Shown here: positions 16,612 through 24,427 of the stretch, piece by piece
How positions within the stretch are numbered: position 1 is the stretch's first letter
Layout: every line of letters begins with the position of its first letter
Assembly: GCA_043585095.1 (NCBI GenBank)
Contig: CP121321.1
Coordinates: 1,550,001-1,614,000 of the forward strand
Direction: 5' to 3'
From: JANQIO01 sp043585095
GTDB taxonomy: Bacteria; Pseudomonadota; Gammaproteobacteria; Pseudomonadales; Halieaceae
DNA: 64,000 bases
Made by a program: the position numbers and the translations under genes
The notes under the pieces: generated by a model
Told to the model about the DNA's origin: nothing
Seen by the model: the letters and a program-made list of their open reading frames with translations, nothing else
The model's database searches: none

Positions 16612-17859
16612 ATGGGACAGTGCCCACATATTGATCTTGCTTCACCGGAAACTTTCGTGGGTGGGATGCCTCGCGAGATGTATGCCTATCTTCGCAAGGA
16701 GGAGTCCGTTTACTGGCACGAAGATCCCAAGCAGGGTCACGGTTTTTGGGCGGTGACGCGGCAGCAGGACGTGGACTTCATTTCCAAGAATCCTGACCTG
16801 TTTTCATCCGAGGTCGCAACGTGCTTCCTACACGACAGTGAAGAAGAGATGCTGCCGTTGATGCAGCTGCAAATGATCAATATGGACCCGCCAAAGCATC
16901 TCAAATATCGCCGCCTGGTCAGAAGCGCGTTCACGCCGCGCGCAGTCGACGCCTACGAAGAGCGCTTTCGCGGTATTGCGAAAGATATTCTGGACCGGGC
17001 CCTGGATGGCGGGCGCTGCGAATTTGTTGAAGATATTGCAGCGGAACTGCCCCTGATTGCGATTTGCGAGTTGATGGGCGTGCCGCTGGAGCAGCGTAAG
17101 CGGATGTTCGACCTCACTAACATCATGATTGGCACCGAGGACCCTGATCTTGCTACGACGGAAGAAGAGGGCATGAACGCCATGATTGAAATGTTTGGTA
17201 TCGCACAGGATTTGGCTGCCAAGCATCGCAACGAACCCGCAGACGATATTGTCAACGTGTTGCTCAATGGAACCGTCGAAGATGAGCCCCTGACCGACGA
17301 AGAGTTTTGTCACTTCTTTATGTTATTGATTGTTGCAGGCAACGAAACAACCCGCACGGTCACTGCCCACGGTATGCGCCTGTTGCTCGAGCACAACCAA
17401 TACGACCAGCTTCAACAAAACCCTGAACTCCTGGACGGAGCAATTGAGGAGTTTCTTCGCTACAACCCGGCCGTCATCGCGTTCCGACGCACCGCCATGG
17501 CGGACCTTGAGCTCGGTGGTAAGCAGATCAAGAAAGGCGACAGTGTGCACATGTTCTATGGCGCTGCGAGTGCTGACGAAAGTGTGTTCGCAGATGCCGA
17601 TAGCTTCGATATCACCCGGGCTAGCCGCGAAGATGTCAAAAACAGCCATAGGGCGTTTGGCGTTGGACAGCATTTCTGTCTGGGATCGCATCTTGCACGT
17701 CTTGAGCTACGCGTTATTTTTGCGGAGATACTCAAGCGTATTCACAATCCGCGCTTCGACGGGGATGTTGAATGGCTGCGCTCAAATTTCATTAACGCCA
17801 TAAAAACCATGCCGATAGCCTACGACGACGAGCCTGTTGCTCAGCAAATGGCCTCTTGA
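16612..17859 (+). CDS. Cytochrome P450 (CYP125/142-like)
   Basis: This 415-residue soluble bacterial P450 shows the I-helix oxygen-activation motif AGNETTR (242-248), the K-helix ExxR (Glu280, Arg283) and the heme loop FGVGQHFCLGSHLARLE with the thiolate ligand Cys356. The MDPPKHLKYRRLV segment at ~91 and the HFCLG loop are typical of the clade that hydroxylates sterol side chains, terpenoids or alkyl chains (CYP125, CYP142, linalool hydroxylases). The substrate cannot be fixed from sequence. A strong AGGAG site precedes ATG. It heads a four-gene cluster; no ferredoxin or ferredoxin reductase gene is adjacent. Confidence 0.94.
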   Translation: MGQCPHIDLASPETFVGGMPREMYAYLRKEESVYWHEDPKQGHGFWAVTRQQDVDFISKNPDLFSSEVATCFLHDSEEEMLPLMQLQMINMDPPKHLKYRRLVRSAFTPRAVDAYEERFRGIAKDILDRALDGGRCEFVEDIAAELPLIAICELMGVPLEQRKRMFDLTNIMIGTEDPDLATTEEEGMNAMIEMFGIAQDLAAKHRNEPADDIVNVLLNGTVEDEPLTDEEFCHFFMLLIVAGNETTRTVTAHGMRLLLEHNQYDQLQQNPELLDGAIEEFLRYNPAVIAFRRTAMADLELGGKQIKKGDSVHMFYGAASADESVFADADSFDITRASREDVKNSHRAFGVGQHFCLGSHLARLELRVIFAEILKRIHNPRFDGDVEWLRSNFINAIKTMPIAYDDEPVAQQMAS

Positions 17860-17863
17860 CTCG

Positions 17864-18844
17864 ATGCGTGCAGTACAAGTTTCTGCCCCTGGCGGTGCCG
17901 ATCAGTTAGCTGTTGCGGATATGGAGACACCGTTACCAGCTAGCGGTGAGGTCCAGATAAAAGTAGCAGCCTCTGGTATCAATCGTGCCGACATTCTACA
18001 AAGGCAGGGTTTTTACCCGCCGCCGCCCGGCGCGTCTGAGATCCTGGGTCTCGAGGTATCAGGTGTCATCACGGCGCTTGGTGATGGCGTTGCAGGCTGG
18101 TCAGTCGGCGACAGAGTCTGCGCCCTGCTCTCGGGTGGGGGCTATGCTGAGTACGCGGTTGTGTCCGCTGATGCCTGTCTGACCGTCCCCGAAACGCTTT
18201 CACTGGTTGATGCCGCAGCACTCCCTGAGGCGGTTATGACCGTCTGGTCAAACGTTATGGATCGCTGTCGCATTCAGCCGGGCGAGCGGTTTCTGGTACA
18301 CGGTGGCAGCAGCGGTATAGGCACCGCGGCAATCCAAATGCTGTCGGCGTATGGCTGTGATGTCTATGCAACCGCAGGAAGTGAAGAGAAAGTATCTGCC
18401 TGCGAAGCGCTGGGCGCCAAACGCTGTATCAACTATCGCGAGCAGGATTTCGTGCAAGAGTTGCTCGCTGAAACCGGCGGTGACGGCATCGATGTCATCC
18501 TTGATATGGTCGGTGGGGACTACGTAAATCGCAATATCGAGCTTGCGGCAGTAGAAGGACGCATCGTCAATATCGCTTTCCAGCTGGGCGCGCTGGTTGA
18601 AACAAATTTGCTGTCAGTGATGTTGAAGCGTTTGCTTTTAACCGGTTCAACTCTGCGTGCCCGGGACGATGGGTTTAAAACTGCGCTCACACAGTCGATA
18701 GCCTCACAAGTTTGGCCGTGGCTGGAAGAGGGGCGCTTGCAGCCGGTCGTATATCAAACCTTTGCACCGGAGCATGCTGGTGATGCCCATGATCTTATGG
18801 AGAGCAGCGGCCATATTGGTAAGCTGCTGCTAGTCTGGGAGTGA
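17864..18844 (+). CDS. Quinone oxidoreductase-like MDR enzyme
   Basis: This zinc-independent medium-chain dehydrogenase/reductase is of the NADPH:quinone reductase (TP53I3/PIG3-like) type. It shows INRADILQRQGFYPPPPGAS near the N-terminus, GLEVSG, ALPEAVMTVW, and the nucleotide-binding turn HGGSSGIGTAAIQ. I start it at ATG 17864 (326 aa), where the typical MRAV begins, five bases after the P450 stop; an upstream ATG would overlap the P450 gene. It probably reduces an enone or quinone intermediate of the same pathway. Its TGA overlaps the next gene's GTG. Confidence 0.9.
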   Translation: MRAVQVSAPGGADQLAVADMETPLPASGEVQIKVAASGINRADILQRQGFYPPPPGASEILGLEVSGVITALGDGVAGWSVGDRVCALLSGGGYAEYAVVSADACLTVPETLSLVDAAALPEAVMTVWSNVMDRCRIQPGERFLVHGGSSGIGTAAIQMLSAYGCDVYATAGSEEKVSACEALGAKRCINYREQDFVQELLAETGGDGIDVILDMVGGDYVNRNIELAAVEGRIVNIAFQLGALVETNLLSVMLKRLLLTGSTLRARDDGFKTALTQSIASQVWPWLEEGRLQPVVYQTFAPEHAGDAHDLMESSGHIGKLLLVWE

Positions 18845-19602
18845 CCACGGTGGAGTACGCGAGCATAGAACAACTGCGACGGGCCGATGGTTTGCGTTTG
18901 GTGCTCAGCGAGGGCTTGCCCGGCCCCTGGGGTGAGGCGATAAAGTCGGTGCTCGCCTATAAGCAGCTAGAGCCAATGGTCGGCGGTCAACAGGTCGGCG
19001 GTGATAACGCCGAACTCATAGCCTGGACGGGGCAGGCCAGTGCCCCTGTGCTGGTGTGGAATGATGATCCCCCGCGTATCGGCTGCATAGAGCAATTGCT
19101 GTTGCTCGAGGACATCGCTGCGACGCCTGCTCTTTTCCCGTCAACGCTCGATGAGCGTGCGCAGGTTGTAGGTATGCTTGTCGAAATCGCTGGCGCCTAT
19201 GGCCTGGGCTGGCAGCGGCGACTGCAAATAGCGCATATGGCGATTACCAGCGGGATGGCACCGCCTTTTATGGAATCCATGGCCAGGCGCTATGGTTATT
19301 CTGAAGACGCCGCCAAGGCTGCAGGCGAACAAATCAGTTGGCGTTTTTCGTGGTTTGAAGAACGGTTGCTGGCCCAGGTGGCAAAAGGCTCGACGTATCT
19401 GGTGGGCGCTGTGGTGACGGCGGCTGATTTTTATTTGGCAAATTTTGTGGGCATGTTTAGCCCTTTGCCACACGAACTCAACCCGATGCCTGAACCGATG
19501 CGACAGTCATACAACGCCCCTGGCGCTGAGGTTCCCCGCGCTCTGCTGGACCATAGAGATTTCATGTACGCCCAGCACATCAAAACCCCGCTAACGTTCT
19601 AG
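18841..19602 (+). CDS. Glutathione S-transferase-like protein
   Basis: This 253-residue protein has a GST-like layout. A thioredoxin-like N-terminal half reads LRLVLSEGLPGPWGEAIKSVLAYKQLEP and AELIAWTGQASAPVLVWNDDPPR; the latter fits the cis-proline glutathione-site segment. An all-helical C-terminal domain ends with a TAADFYLANF motif like the GST N-capping box. The first strand lacks the usual catalytic Ser/Cys/Tyr pattern, so activity is uncertain. The GTG start overlaps the preceding stop by four bases, indicating coupled translation. Confidence 0.75.
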   Translation: MTTVEYASIEQLRRADGLRLVLSEGLPGPWGEAIKSVLAYKQLEPMVGGQQVGGDNAELIAWTGQASAPVLVWNDDPPRIGCIEQLLLLEDIAATPALFPSTLDERAQVVGMLVEIAGAYGLGWQRRLQIAHMAITSGMAPPFMESMARRYGYSEDAAKAAGEQISWRFSWFEERLLAQVAKGSTYLVGAVVTAADFYLANFVGMFSPLPHELNPMPEPMRQSYNAPGAEVPRALLDHRDFMYAQHIKTPLTF

Positions 19603-19611
19603 GAGCAAGCG

Positions 19612-20064
19612 ATGCTTTCTTTACAAGAAATATCTGATCGAATGGAAATTGAAGACCTGTGCTACCGCTATGCGGAAATTATCGATGCGAAGAGCTTCGA
19701 TGCGCTGCGGGAAGACGTCTTTACCGCAGATGCTCACATTGATTACAGCGTGTTCGGTGGCTCAGTGGGCGGGCTGGAAGAAACCATCGATTTCTTGAAA
19801 CAAGCCATGACCGCAGAGGCCTTCCCGGCACATCAACATCTTAACGCCAATATTCGTATTGCTCTGAACGGCGACGAAGCGACGGGCAGGGTGATGTGTT
19901 TTAATCCACAGGAACTCAAGATGCCGGATGGCGAGGGACACCTGTTTATGCTTGGGCTGTGGTACGTGGACGCCTATAGGCGCACCGATGCAGGCTGGCG
20001 CATTTGTTCTCGGGTCGAAGAGAAAAGCTGGACCTTCAATACGCCGGATTTCATGTCTTTATAG
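19612..20064 (+). CDS. SnoaL-like (NTF2-fold) protein
   Basis: The 150-residue protein fits the SnoaL-like polyketide cyclase/steroid isomerase fold. It starts with the helix LQEISDRMEIEDLCYRYAEIIDAKSFDALREDVFTADAHIDYS and ends with curved strands (HLFMLGLWYVDAYRRTDAGWRICSRVEEKSW). Members include ketosteroid isomerases and dehydratases, which fits a sterol or terpenoid context, but the active-site residues cannot be assigned. AGGAG lies six bases before ATG; the gap to the GST-like gene is 9 bp. Confidence 0.82.
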   Translation: MLSLQEISDRMEIEDLCYRYAEIIDAKSFDALREDVFTADAHIDYSVFGGSVGGLEETIDFLKQAMTAEAFPAHQHLNANIRIALNGDEATGRVMCFNPQELKMPDGEGHLFMLGLWYVDAYRRTDAGWRICSRVEEKSWTFNTPDFMSL

Positions 20065-20084
20065 ACTCAAACCTACACCTGTCC

Positions 20085-20101
20085 CTCCGGCCTGGCCGGA
20101 G
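20085..20101 (+). terminator. Palindrome after the P450 cluster (possible terminator)
   Basis: CTCCGGC, loop CTG and GCCGGAG form a perfect 7-bp G+C-rich stem 21 bp after the SnoaL-like stop. No T-run follows, so it may act as an RNA 3' end or a factor-dependent pause rather than an intrinsic terminator. Confidence 0.35.
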
Positions 20102-20269
20102 CGCATATGATCTATAGGGTTGAAGCTGGTTTGCGCCCGGTGATATGCGCTCAATTGGGTGTTCTATTGTGCCTGGGATGAACGTCCTTTCGGAGACTAA
20201 CCCGGGCGGTTCGCGGGGATGTTGTATAGGTTTTGTTCGCGATTAATGCGCGCGCTCGAACAGCACGGC

Positions 20270-20824
20270 CTAGGCAGAGACATACTCTGCCGCCGGAGCA
20301 TGGTTCAGCTCCTGGTTCATTCCCATGTTAGCAACGCAGCCACCAAGGGATTTTTCCAGATCTCGGAGCGCGTCCTCGCCCACTTTCTTCGCATAAAATT
20401 CGCGTACTTCCAATACCGCCTCAACGCTATCGCTCATCAGGTCGAGGCCTCTCTGCGTTGGTCGTATCCGTTTGGCGCGGCGATCGCTTCCGTCTATGTC
20501 TCGCACGATATAGCCAATGCGCTCCATTTCTTTAAGCATCTTCCCCATGGCCTGCTGCGTAACGTGCGCTCTATCTGCAAGTTCTGTTACGCGAACTGCA
20601 CCCTGACTCAGGTTGGCAAAGACGGTGGCATGAGAGGGTCTGATTTCTGGATGCCCACGCTCTTGTAGCAGTTCGATAACGCGTCGCTCATAATCACGAC
20701 CAAATTCCAGCAACAATCTGCCCAGGTTGATTGCCAGGCGAGCGGGGCTTTCTTCCCTCGCCGAGGAATCATCTCCTGTCTCTCCCGGCGTTGCCGTGTT
20801 TATTGTCGTTATTGTCATGGTCAT
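20270..20824 (-). CDS. MarR-family transcriptional regulator
   Basis: This is a winged-helix regulator of 184 residues. Recognition-helix region RVTELADRAHVTQQAMGKMLKEMERIGYIVRDIDGSDRRAKRIRPTQRG carries the family hallmark: the wing DGSDRRAKRIRPT after the HTH. The start is decided by GGAGG (20833-20837) eight bases before ATG 20824; an adjacent GTG three bases upstream is poorly spaced. It converges on the P450/SnoaL operon and is divergent from xthA. MarR proteins usually respond to small phenolic or lipophilic ligands, so control of the neighbouring P450 cluster is a reasonable guess. Confidence 0.92.
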   Translation of the reverse strand: MTMTITTINTATPGETGDDSSAREESPARLAINLGRLLLEFGRDYERRVIELLQERGHPEIRPSHATVFANLSQGAVRVTELADRAHVTQQAMGKMLKEMERIGYIVRDIDGSDRRAKRIRPTQRGLDLMSDSVEAVLEVREFYAKKVGEDALRDLEKSLGGCVANMGMNQELNHAPAAEYVSA

Positions 20825-20863
20825 CACCTAGGCCTCCGACCTACTCGAGATATCCAAATTATT

Positions 20864-20873
20864 ATCAGCTGAT
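20864..20873. promoter_or_regulatory. Palindrome upstream of marR-type gene (possible operator)
   Basis: ATCAGCTGAT is a perfect 10-bp palindrome lying 40 bp upstream of the MarR start, in the gap shared with xthA. This is a usual position for MarR autoregulation. Its right flank (TGATCAACT) partly resembles the P450-upstream element read on the opposite strand (TGATCATCAACT). Confidence 0.3.
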
Positions 20874-20970
20874 CAACTTTACTCCGCCAATTCTCATTTT
20901 GCTACAGTCACATGACCCCATAAAATTTGCGGGTTATCATGCGCGCCATATTTATTTTGCGATCTTGTTC

Positions 20971-21753
20971 ATGGCGAAGATTATCACCTGCAATACCAAT
21001 GGTATCCGCGCTGCTGCGCGCAAAGGCTTCTTTGACTGGCTGGCAGCAGAGTCTGCCGACGTAGTGTGCATTCAGGAGACCAAGGCACAAGTCCACCAAT
21101 TAGAGGACGAAGTTTTTCATCCCCAGGGCTACCACTGCTTTTACAATGACGCAGAGCGCCCCGGTTATAGCGGCACCGCTGTGTATACGAAGGTCAAGCC
21201 GAGAAAGGTTGTCACCCGCCTGGGTTGGGATCCTTTGGACAATGAAGGGCGCTACCTGCAGGTCGACTTCGACAGTATCAGCGTGGTGTCGCTATACCTG
21301 CCATCCGGTACGAGCAGTGAAGCCGCTCTGGAGAAAAAGTATGGATTTATGGACCATTTCTATGAGCACCTGCGCAGCCTGAGACGCAAGCGGCGGGAGT
21401 TTATCATCTGTGCCGATTGGAATATCTGTCACCGTGAGGTGGATTTAAAAAACTGGCGCGCCAACCGCAAGAATTCAGGTTTTCTGCCAGAGGAGCGTGC
21501 GTGGTTGGACAGAGTGTATGAAGAGCTAGGGTACTTCGACTCCTTTCGCCTTCTGGAGCAGGAGCCTGATCAATATACCTGGTGGTCAAATCGCGGGCAG
21601 GCCTGGGCGAAAAATGTCGGCTGGCGTCTGGACTATCAGGTTATCACCCCGGGGCTCAAAGACAGGGTGAAAGCCTCTGCTATCTACCGCGACCAGCGAT
21701 TCTCAGACCATGCTCCCCATACGATGGAGTTTGATTGGGAAATACAGCCTTGA
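20971..21753 (+). CDS. xthA: Exodeoxyribonuclease III
   Basis: XthA is an AP endonuclease and 3'-5' exonuclease of base excision repair. The 260-residue sequence starts at the ATG of MAKIITCNTNGIRAA, the conserved N-terminus, although the frame is open upstream. Family residues visible are the metal-binding Glu in CIQETKA, the Tyr in SLYLPSG, ICADWNICHREVDLKN (Asp/Asn catalytic pair) and the C-terminal RLDYQVITPGL and FSDHAP catalytic His. yajC follows after 34 bp. Confidence 0.95.
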   Translation: MAKIITCNTNGIRAAARKGFFDWLAAESADVVCIQETKAQVHQLEDEVFHPQGYHCFYNDAERPGYSGTAVYTKVKPRKVVTRLGWDPLDNEGRYLQVDFDSISVVSLYLPSGTSSEAALEKKYGFMDHFYEHLRSLRRKRREFIICADWNICHREVDLKNWRANRKNSGFLPEERAWLDRVYEELGYFDSFRLLEQEPDQYTWWSNRGQAWAKNVGWRLDYQVITPGLKDRVKASAIYRDQRFSDHAPHTMEFDWEIQP

Positions 21754-21787
21754 TACAGTTGGCGCCCTCCAAAAATACGGAAATTCC

Positions 21788-22120
21788 ATGAGCTTTTTTA
21801 TCTCCAGTGCCCAGGCGCAAACAGCTGCTCCCGCTCCTGCCGGCGGCGAAATGTTTCAGATCATTTTCCTTGTCGGCCTGTTTGTGTTGTTTTACTTCAT
21901 CGCGATACGCCCACAGCGCAAGCGTCAGAAAGAACACGCTGACATGGTGTCTGGCCTGGAAAAGGGTAACGAGGTAATTACTGCCAGCGGTATGCTCGGT
22001 AAAATCACCAAGCTGGAAGACAACTACGTCGTCTTGCAGGTTGCAGAGAATGTCGAGCTAAAGTTTCAGCGCAGCTATATCAACGCGGTGTTGCCAAAAG
22101 GCACGCTTAAGTCAATCTAA
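21788..22120 (+). CDS. yajC: Preprotein translocase accessory protein YajC
   Basis: YajC is a small inner-membrane partner of SecDF. This 110-residue copy has the typical short N-terminus (MSFFISSAQAQTAAPAPAGG), one membrane segment (FQIIFLVGLFVLFYFIAIRP), the basic QRKRQKEH segment and the KGNEVITASGMLGKI beta domain. I use ATG 21788, since family homology starts there. secD, secF and tgt, its usual partners, are not adjacent; instead xthA and a PLP enzyme flank it. Confidence 0.95.
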   Translation: MSFFISSAQAQTAAPAPAGGEMFQIIFLVGLFVLFYFIAIRPQRKRQKEHADMVSGLEKGNEVITASGMLGKITKLEDNYVVLQVAENVELKFQRSYINAVLPKGTLKSI

Positions 22121-22155
22121 GCCGACCTAAGCAGAGTAAGTCGATCCAAGTCGGG
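22108..22155. repeat. Degenerate 10-bp tandem repeat across the yajC stop
   Basis: About five adjacent units resembling TAAGYCRAYC (TAAGTCAATC, TAAGCCGACC, TAAGCAGAG, TAAGTCGATC, CAAGTCGGG). The first unit encodes the final yajC codons and the yajC stop is the TAA that opens the second unit. It fills most of the gap to the next gene. Confidence 0.7.
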
Positions 22156-22157
22156 CT

Positions 22158-23156
22158 ATGCCGGGCCTTGTCTATCCACCGCGTATTTCGCTTGCCCAGT
22201 TGCCAACGCCACTGCAGGCGATGCATCGGCTCAGAGACCAGCTGGGCATCCGGCAGCGGTTATGGGTTAAGCGAGATGACCTTACCGATACCGCCATAAG
22301 CGGCAATAAACAGCGGAAGCTGGAATTTGTTGCGGCTGCGGCGCGCGAGCAACACTGTGACGTTCTCATTACTTGCGGTGGGGTGCAGTCCAACCACTGC
22401 CGGGCCACGGCTTTAGTTGGCGCAAAGCTCGGGCTCAAGGTGCATCTGCTGCTTCGCGGAGAGGCGCCTGACACCCCTGACGGTAATCTGTTGCTTGGGC
22501 ACCTCGCCGGGGCCCACATCTCACATTACGCCCCATCGGAATTCGTGCGCAGCCTTCCTGCGCTGTTCGAACACTGGGCAGACCACTACGCACAGTTGGG
22601 CAGTAAGGCCTTGTGCGTTCCTACCGGCGCAAGCGATGGGCTGGGCATCTGGGGTTATCTCGCGGCGGCAGAAGAGTTAGGCAGTGATATGGAGGCTGCG
22701 GGCATTCGTAGCGCACACTGGGTTTGTGCTACCGGCTCAGCCGGTACCCAGGCCGGGTTGACCCTTGGGTCGGCTTTGCACGGAGTGCCGGCAAGCGTTT
22801 GGGGCGTCAACGTCTGTGACGATGAGGCCTGGTTCCTCAACAAAGTGGCAGAGGACATAGCCGATTGGGCCCGGCGGTATCCATCGGATGCCAAAATGCC
22901 GGACTATCAGCCGCGTGTTATCGATGGCTACGTGGGGCCGGGCTATGGACGGGCGACGCAGGAAATCTTTGACACAATCGGTCTGGTAGCGCGACTGGAG
23001 GGTTTGGTGTTAGACCCCGTGTACACCGGGAAAGCTTTCTACGGCATGTTGCAAGAGTTGAAATCAGGCCGCTTTGACGACCACGACGATGTGATTTTTG
23101 TGCACACCGGCGGCATTTTTGGTGTGTTTCCACAGCGCGAGGCGTTCGGCTTTTAG
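22158..23156 (+). CDS. PLP-dependent D-cysteine desulfhydrase/ACC deaminase family enzyme
   Basis: This 332-residue fold-type II PLP enzyme carries the lysine-containing motif SGNKQRKLEF (PLP Lys at ~52) and ITCGGVQSNHCRATA, which binds the substrate carboxylate. Its C-terminus VIFVHTGGIFGVFP is the classic glycine-rich end of D-cysteine desulfhydrase and ACC deaminase. D-cysteine desulfhydrase (releasing pyruvate, H2S and ammonia) is the more common bacterial function, but the residues that separate the two activities were not resolved. It precedes a 5'-nucleotidase gene by 11 bp. Confidence 0.88.
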   Translation: MPGLVYPPRISLAQLPTPLQAMHRLRDQLGIRQRLWVKRDDLTDTAISGNKQRKLEFVAAAAREQHCDVLITCGGVQSNHCRATALVGAKLGLKVHLLLRGEAPDTPDGNLLLGHLAGAHISHYAPSEFVRSLPALFEHWADHYAQLGSKALCVPTGASDGLGIWGYLAAAEELGSDMEAAGIRSAHWVCATGSAGTQAGLTLGSALHGVPASVWGVNVCDDEAWFLNKVAEDIADWARRYPSDAKMPDYQPRVIDGYVGPGYGRATQEIFDTIGLVARLEGLVLDPVYTGKAFYGMLQELKSGRFDDHDDVIFVHTGGIFGVFPQREAFGF

Positions 23157-23167
23157 CCTGGTTTTTC

Positions 23168-24151
23168 ATGCGCAGTGCTCAAAAGCTGCGCAAACGTGTT
23201 ATTGCCGGCAAGCTTTCTGATAAGCTGGTTCGCAAAGGGATTCAGGCATCAGTCATGGCTGAGCGAGACGACAAGCTGGTGATAGCGATTTCTTCGCGGG
23301 CACTGTTCAATCTGGACGACAGTCATCAGGTCTACGAACGCGATGGGCTGGAGGCTTATTCACAGTACCAAATCGACCGCGAAGATGAGCCGCTCGAACC
23401 CGGTGAAGCATTCCCTATGGTGCAAAAGCTGCTGCGCATCAACCAGCTGCTAAAGGCGGGTCAGCGCGTCGAGGTTGTGCTGCTGTCGCGCAACAGTGCA
23501 GATACCGGTTTACGTGTTTTCAACTCGATACAACATTACCAACTTGACGTGCAACGAGCCGCCTTTTGTGGAGGGGAAAGCCCGTATCGGTACATTTCCG
23601 CTTTCGGCGCACAGCTGTTTCTGTCCACAGAAGCAGAGGATGTACGTCACGCTTTGAATCACGGCGTTGCAGCGGCCACGCTGGTGTCAAAGCGAAAGGT
23701 TGGCAACGACGCAGATCAGCTTCGGTTTGCCTTCGATGGCGACGCCGTATTGTTCTCTGATGAGGCCGAGCGAGTCTACAAGCAGGAGGGCCTGGAGGCC
23801 TTTCAGGACAGCGAGCAGGCCGCAGCCAAGCAGCCTCTGAGCGGCGGGCCGTTCAAGCCCTTTTTATCTGCACTGCAGCACCTCCAGAAAGAATTTCCCG
23901 CCAGCGAAGCGCCCATTCGCACTGCGTTGGTCACCGCAAGGTCTGCGCCTGCGCACGAGCGGGTTATCCGCACTCTTCGCGCCTGGGAGATTCGAATAGA
24001 TGAATCTATTTTTCTGGGCGGAATGGATAAGGGTGAGTTTCTCAAGGCCTACCGTGCAGACGTGTTTTTCGACGACCAACAAACCCACTGCGAAAGCGCC
24101 GGCAGTCACGTCGCAACCGGCCACGTACCCCACGGGATTGCTAATCAGTAA
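23168..24151 (+). CDS. Cytosolic 5'-nucleotidase (NT5C1-type)
   Basis: This 327-residue protein matches the 5'-nucleotidase family related to eukaryotic cytosolic IA enzymes. It shows LVIAISSRALFNLDDSH, with the nucleophile Asp region altered as usual for this family, VVLLSRNSADTGLRVFNSI, RAAFCGGESPYRYI, FDGDAVLFSDEAE (HAD-like DxD block) and a terminal LGGMDKGEFLKAYRADVFFDDQ acidic motif. It would dephosphorylate AMP or related nucleotides in the cytoplasm. Confidence 0.88.
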   Translation: MRSAQKLRKRVIAGKLSDKLVRKGIQASVMAERDDKLVIAISSRALFNLDDSHQVYERDGLEAYSQYQIDREDEPLEPGEAFPMVQKLLRINQLLKAGQRVEVVLLSRNSADTGLRVFNSIQHYQLDVQRAAFCGGESPYRYISAFGAQLFLSTEAEDVRHALNHGVAAATLVSKRKVGNDADQLRFAFDGDAVLFSDEAERVYKQEGLEAFQDSEQAAAKQPLSGGPFKPFLSALQHLQKEFPASEAPIRTALVTARSAPAHERVIRTLRAWEIRIDESIFLGGMDKGEFLKAYRADVFFDDQQTHCESAGSHVATGHVPHGIANQ

Positions 24152-24220
24152 GTCGAGTATCGCTGCGGGCTTATTACTTTTGTTGGCTTGCGTTATGCCC
24201 GCTAAGCGCTATTCTTTATA

Positions 24221-24256
24221 AGCATAGATTTCGGTATGAGCATAGTTTTCGGTGTG
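24221..24256. repeat. 18-bp tandem duplication before cysB
   Basis: Two adjacent 18-bp units (AGCATAGATTTCGGTATG and AGCATAGTTTTCGGTGTG) differ at two positions. They lie in the 276-bp gap between the nucleotidase and cysB, which otherwise shows only a loose GCGGGC...GCCCGC pairing. Confidence 0.75.
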
Positions 24257-24427
24257 TGTCGTCTGCGGTGCGATAACAGATGACCTGACCGCAGTGAGTG
24301 GGGGCCTGTTTTGCTATAGGTTCTCGTGCCCGGACTCGCTAGAACCAAAACCTTTGTCGCACTGCACAACAGAACACGCTACGACGCCAACCTGCGCGCC
24401 AGGGGCAGTCCAGCTTCAGGGCAGGCC

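Noticed and set aside
24326..24427. 34-codon N-terminal extension of cysB
   Set aside because: CysB proteins start at MKLQQLKY; the upstream residues look like translated leader.
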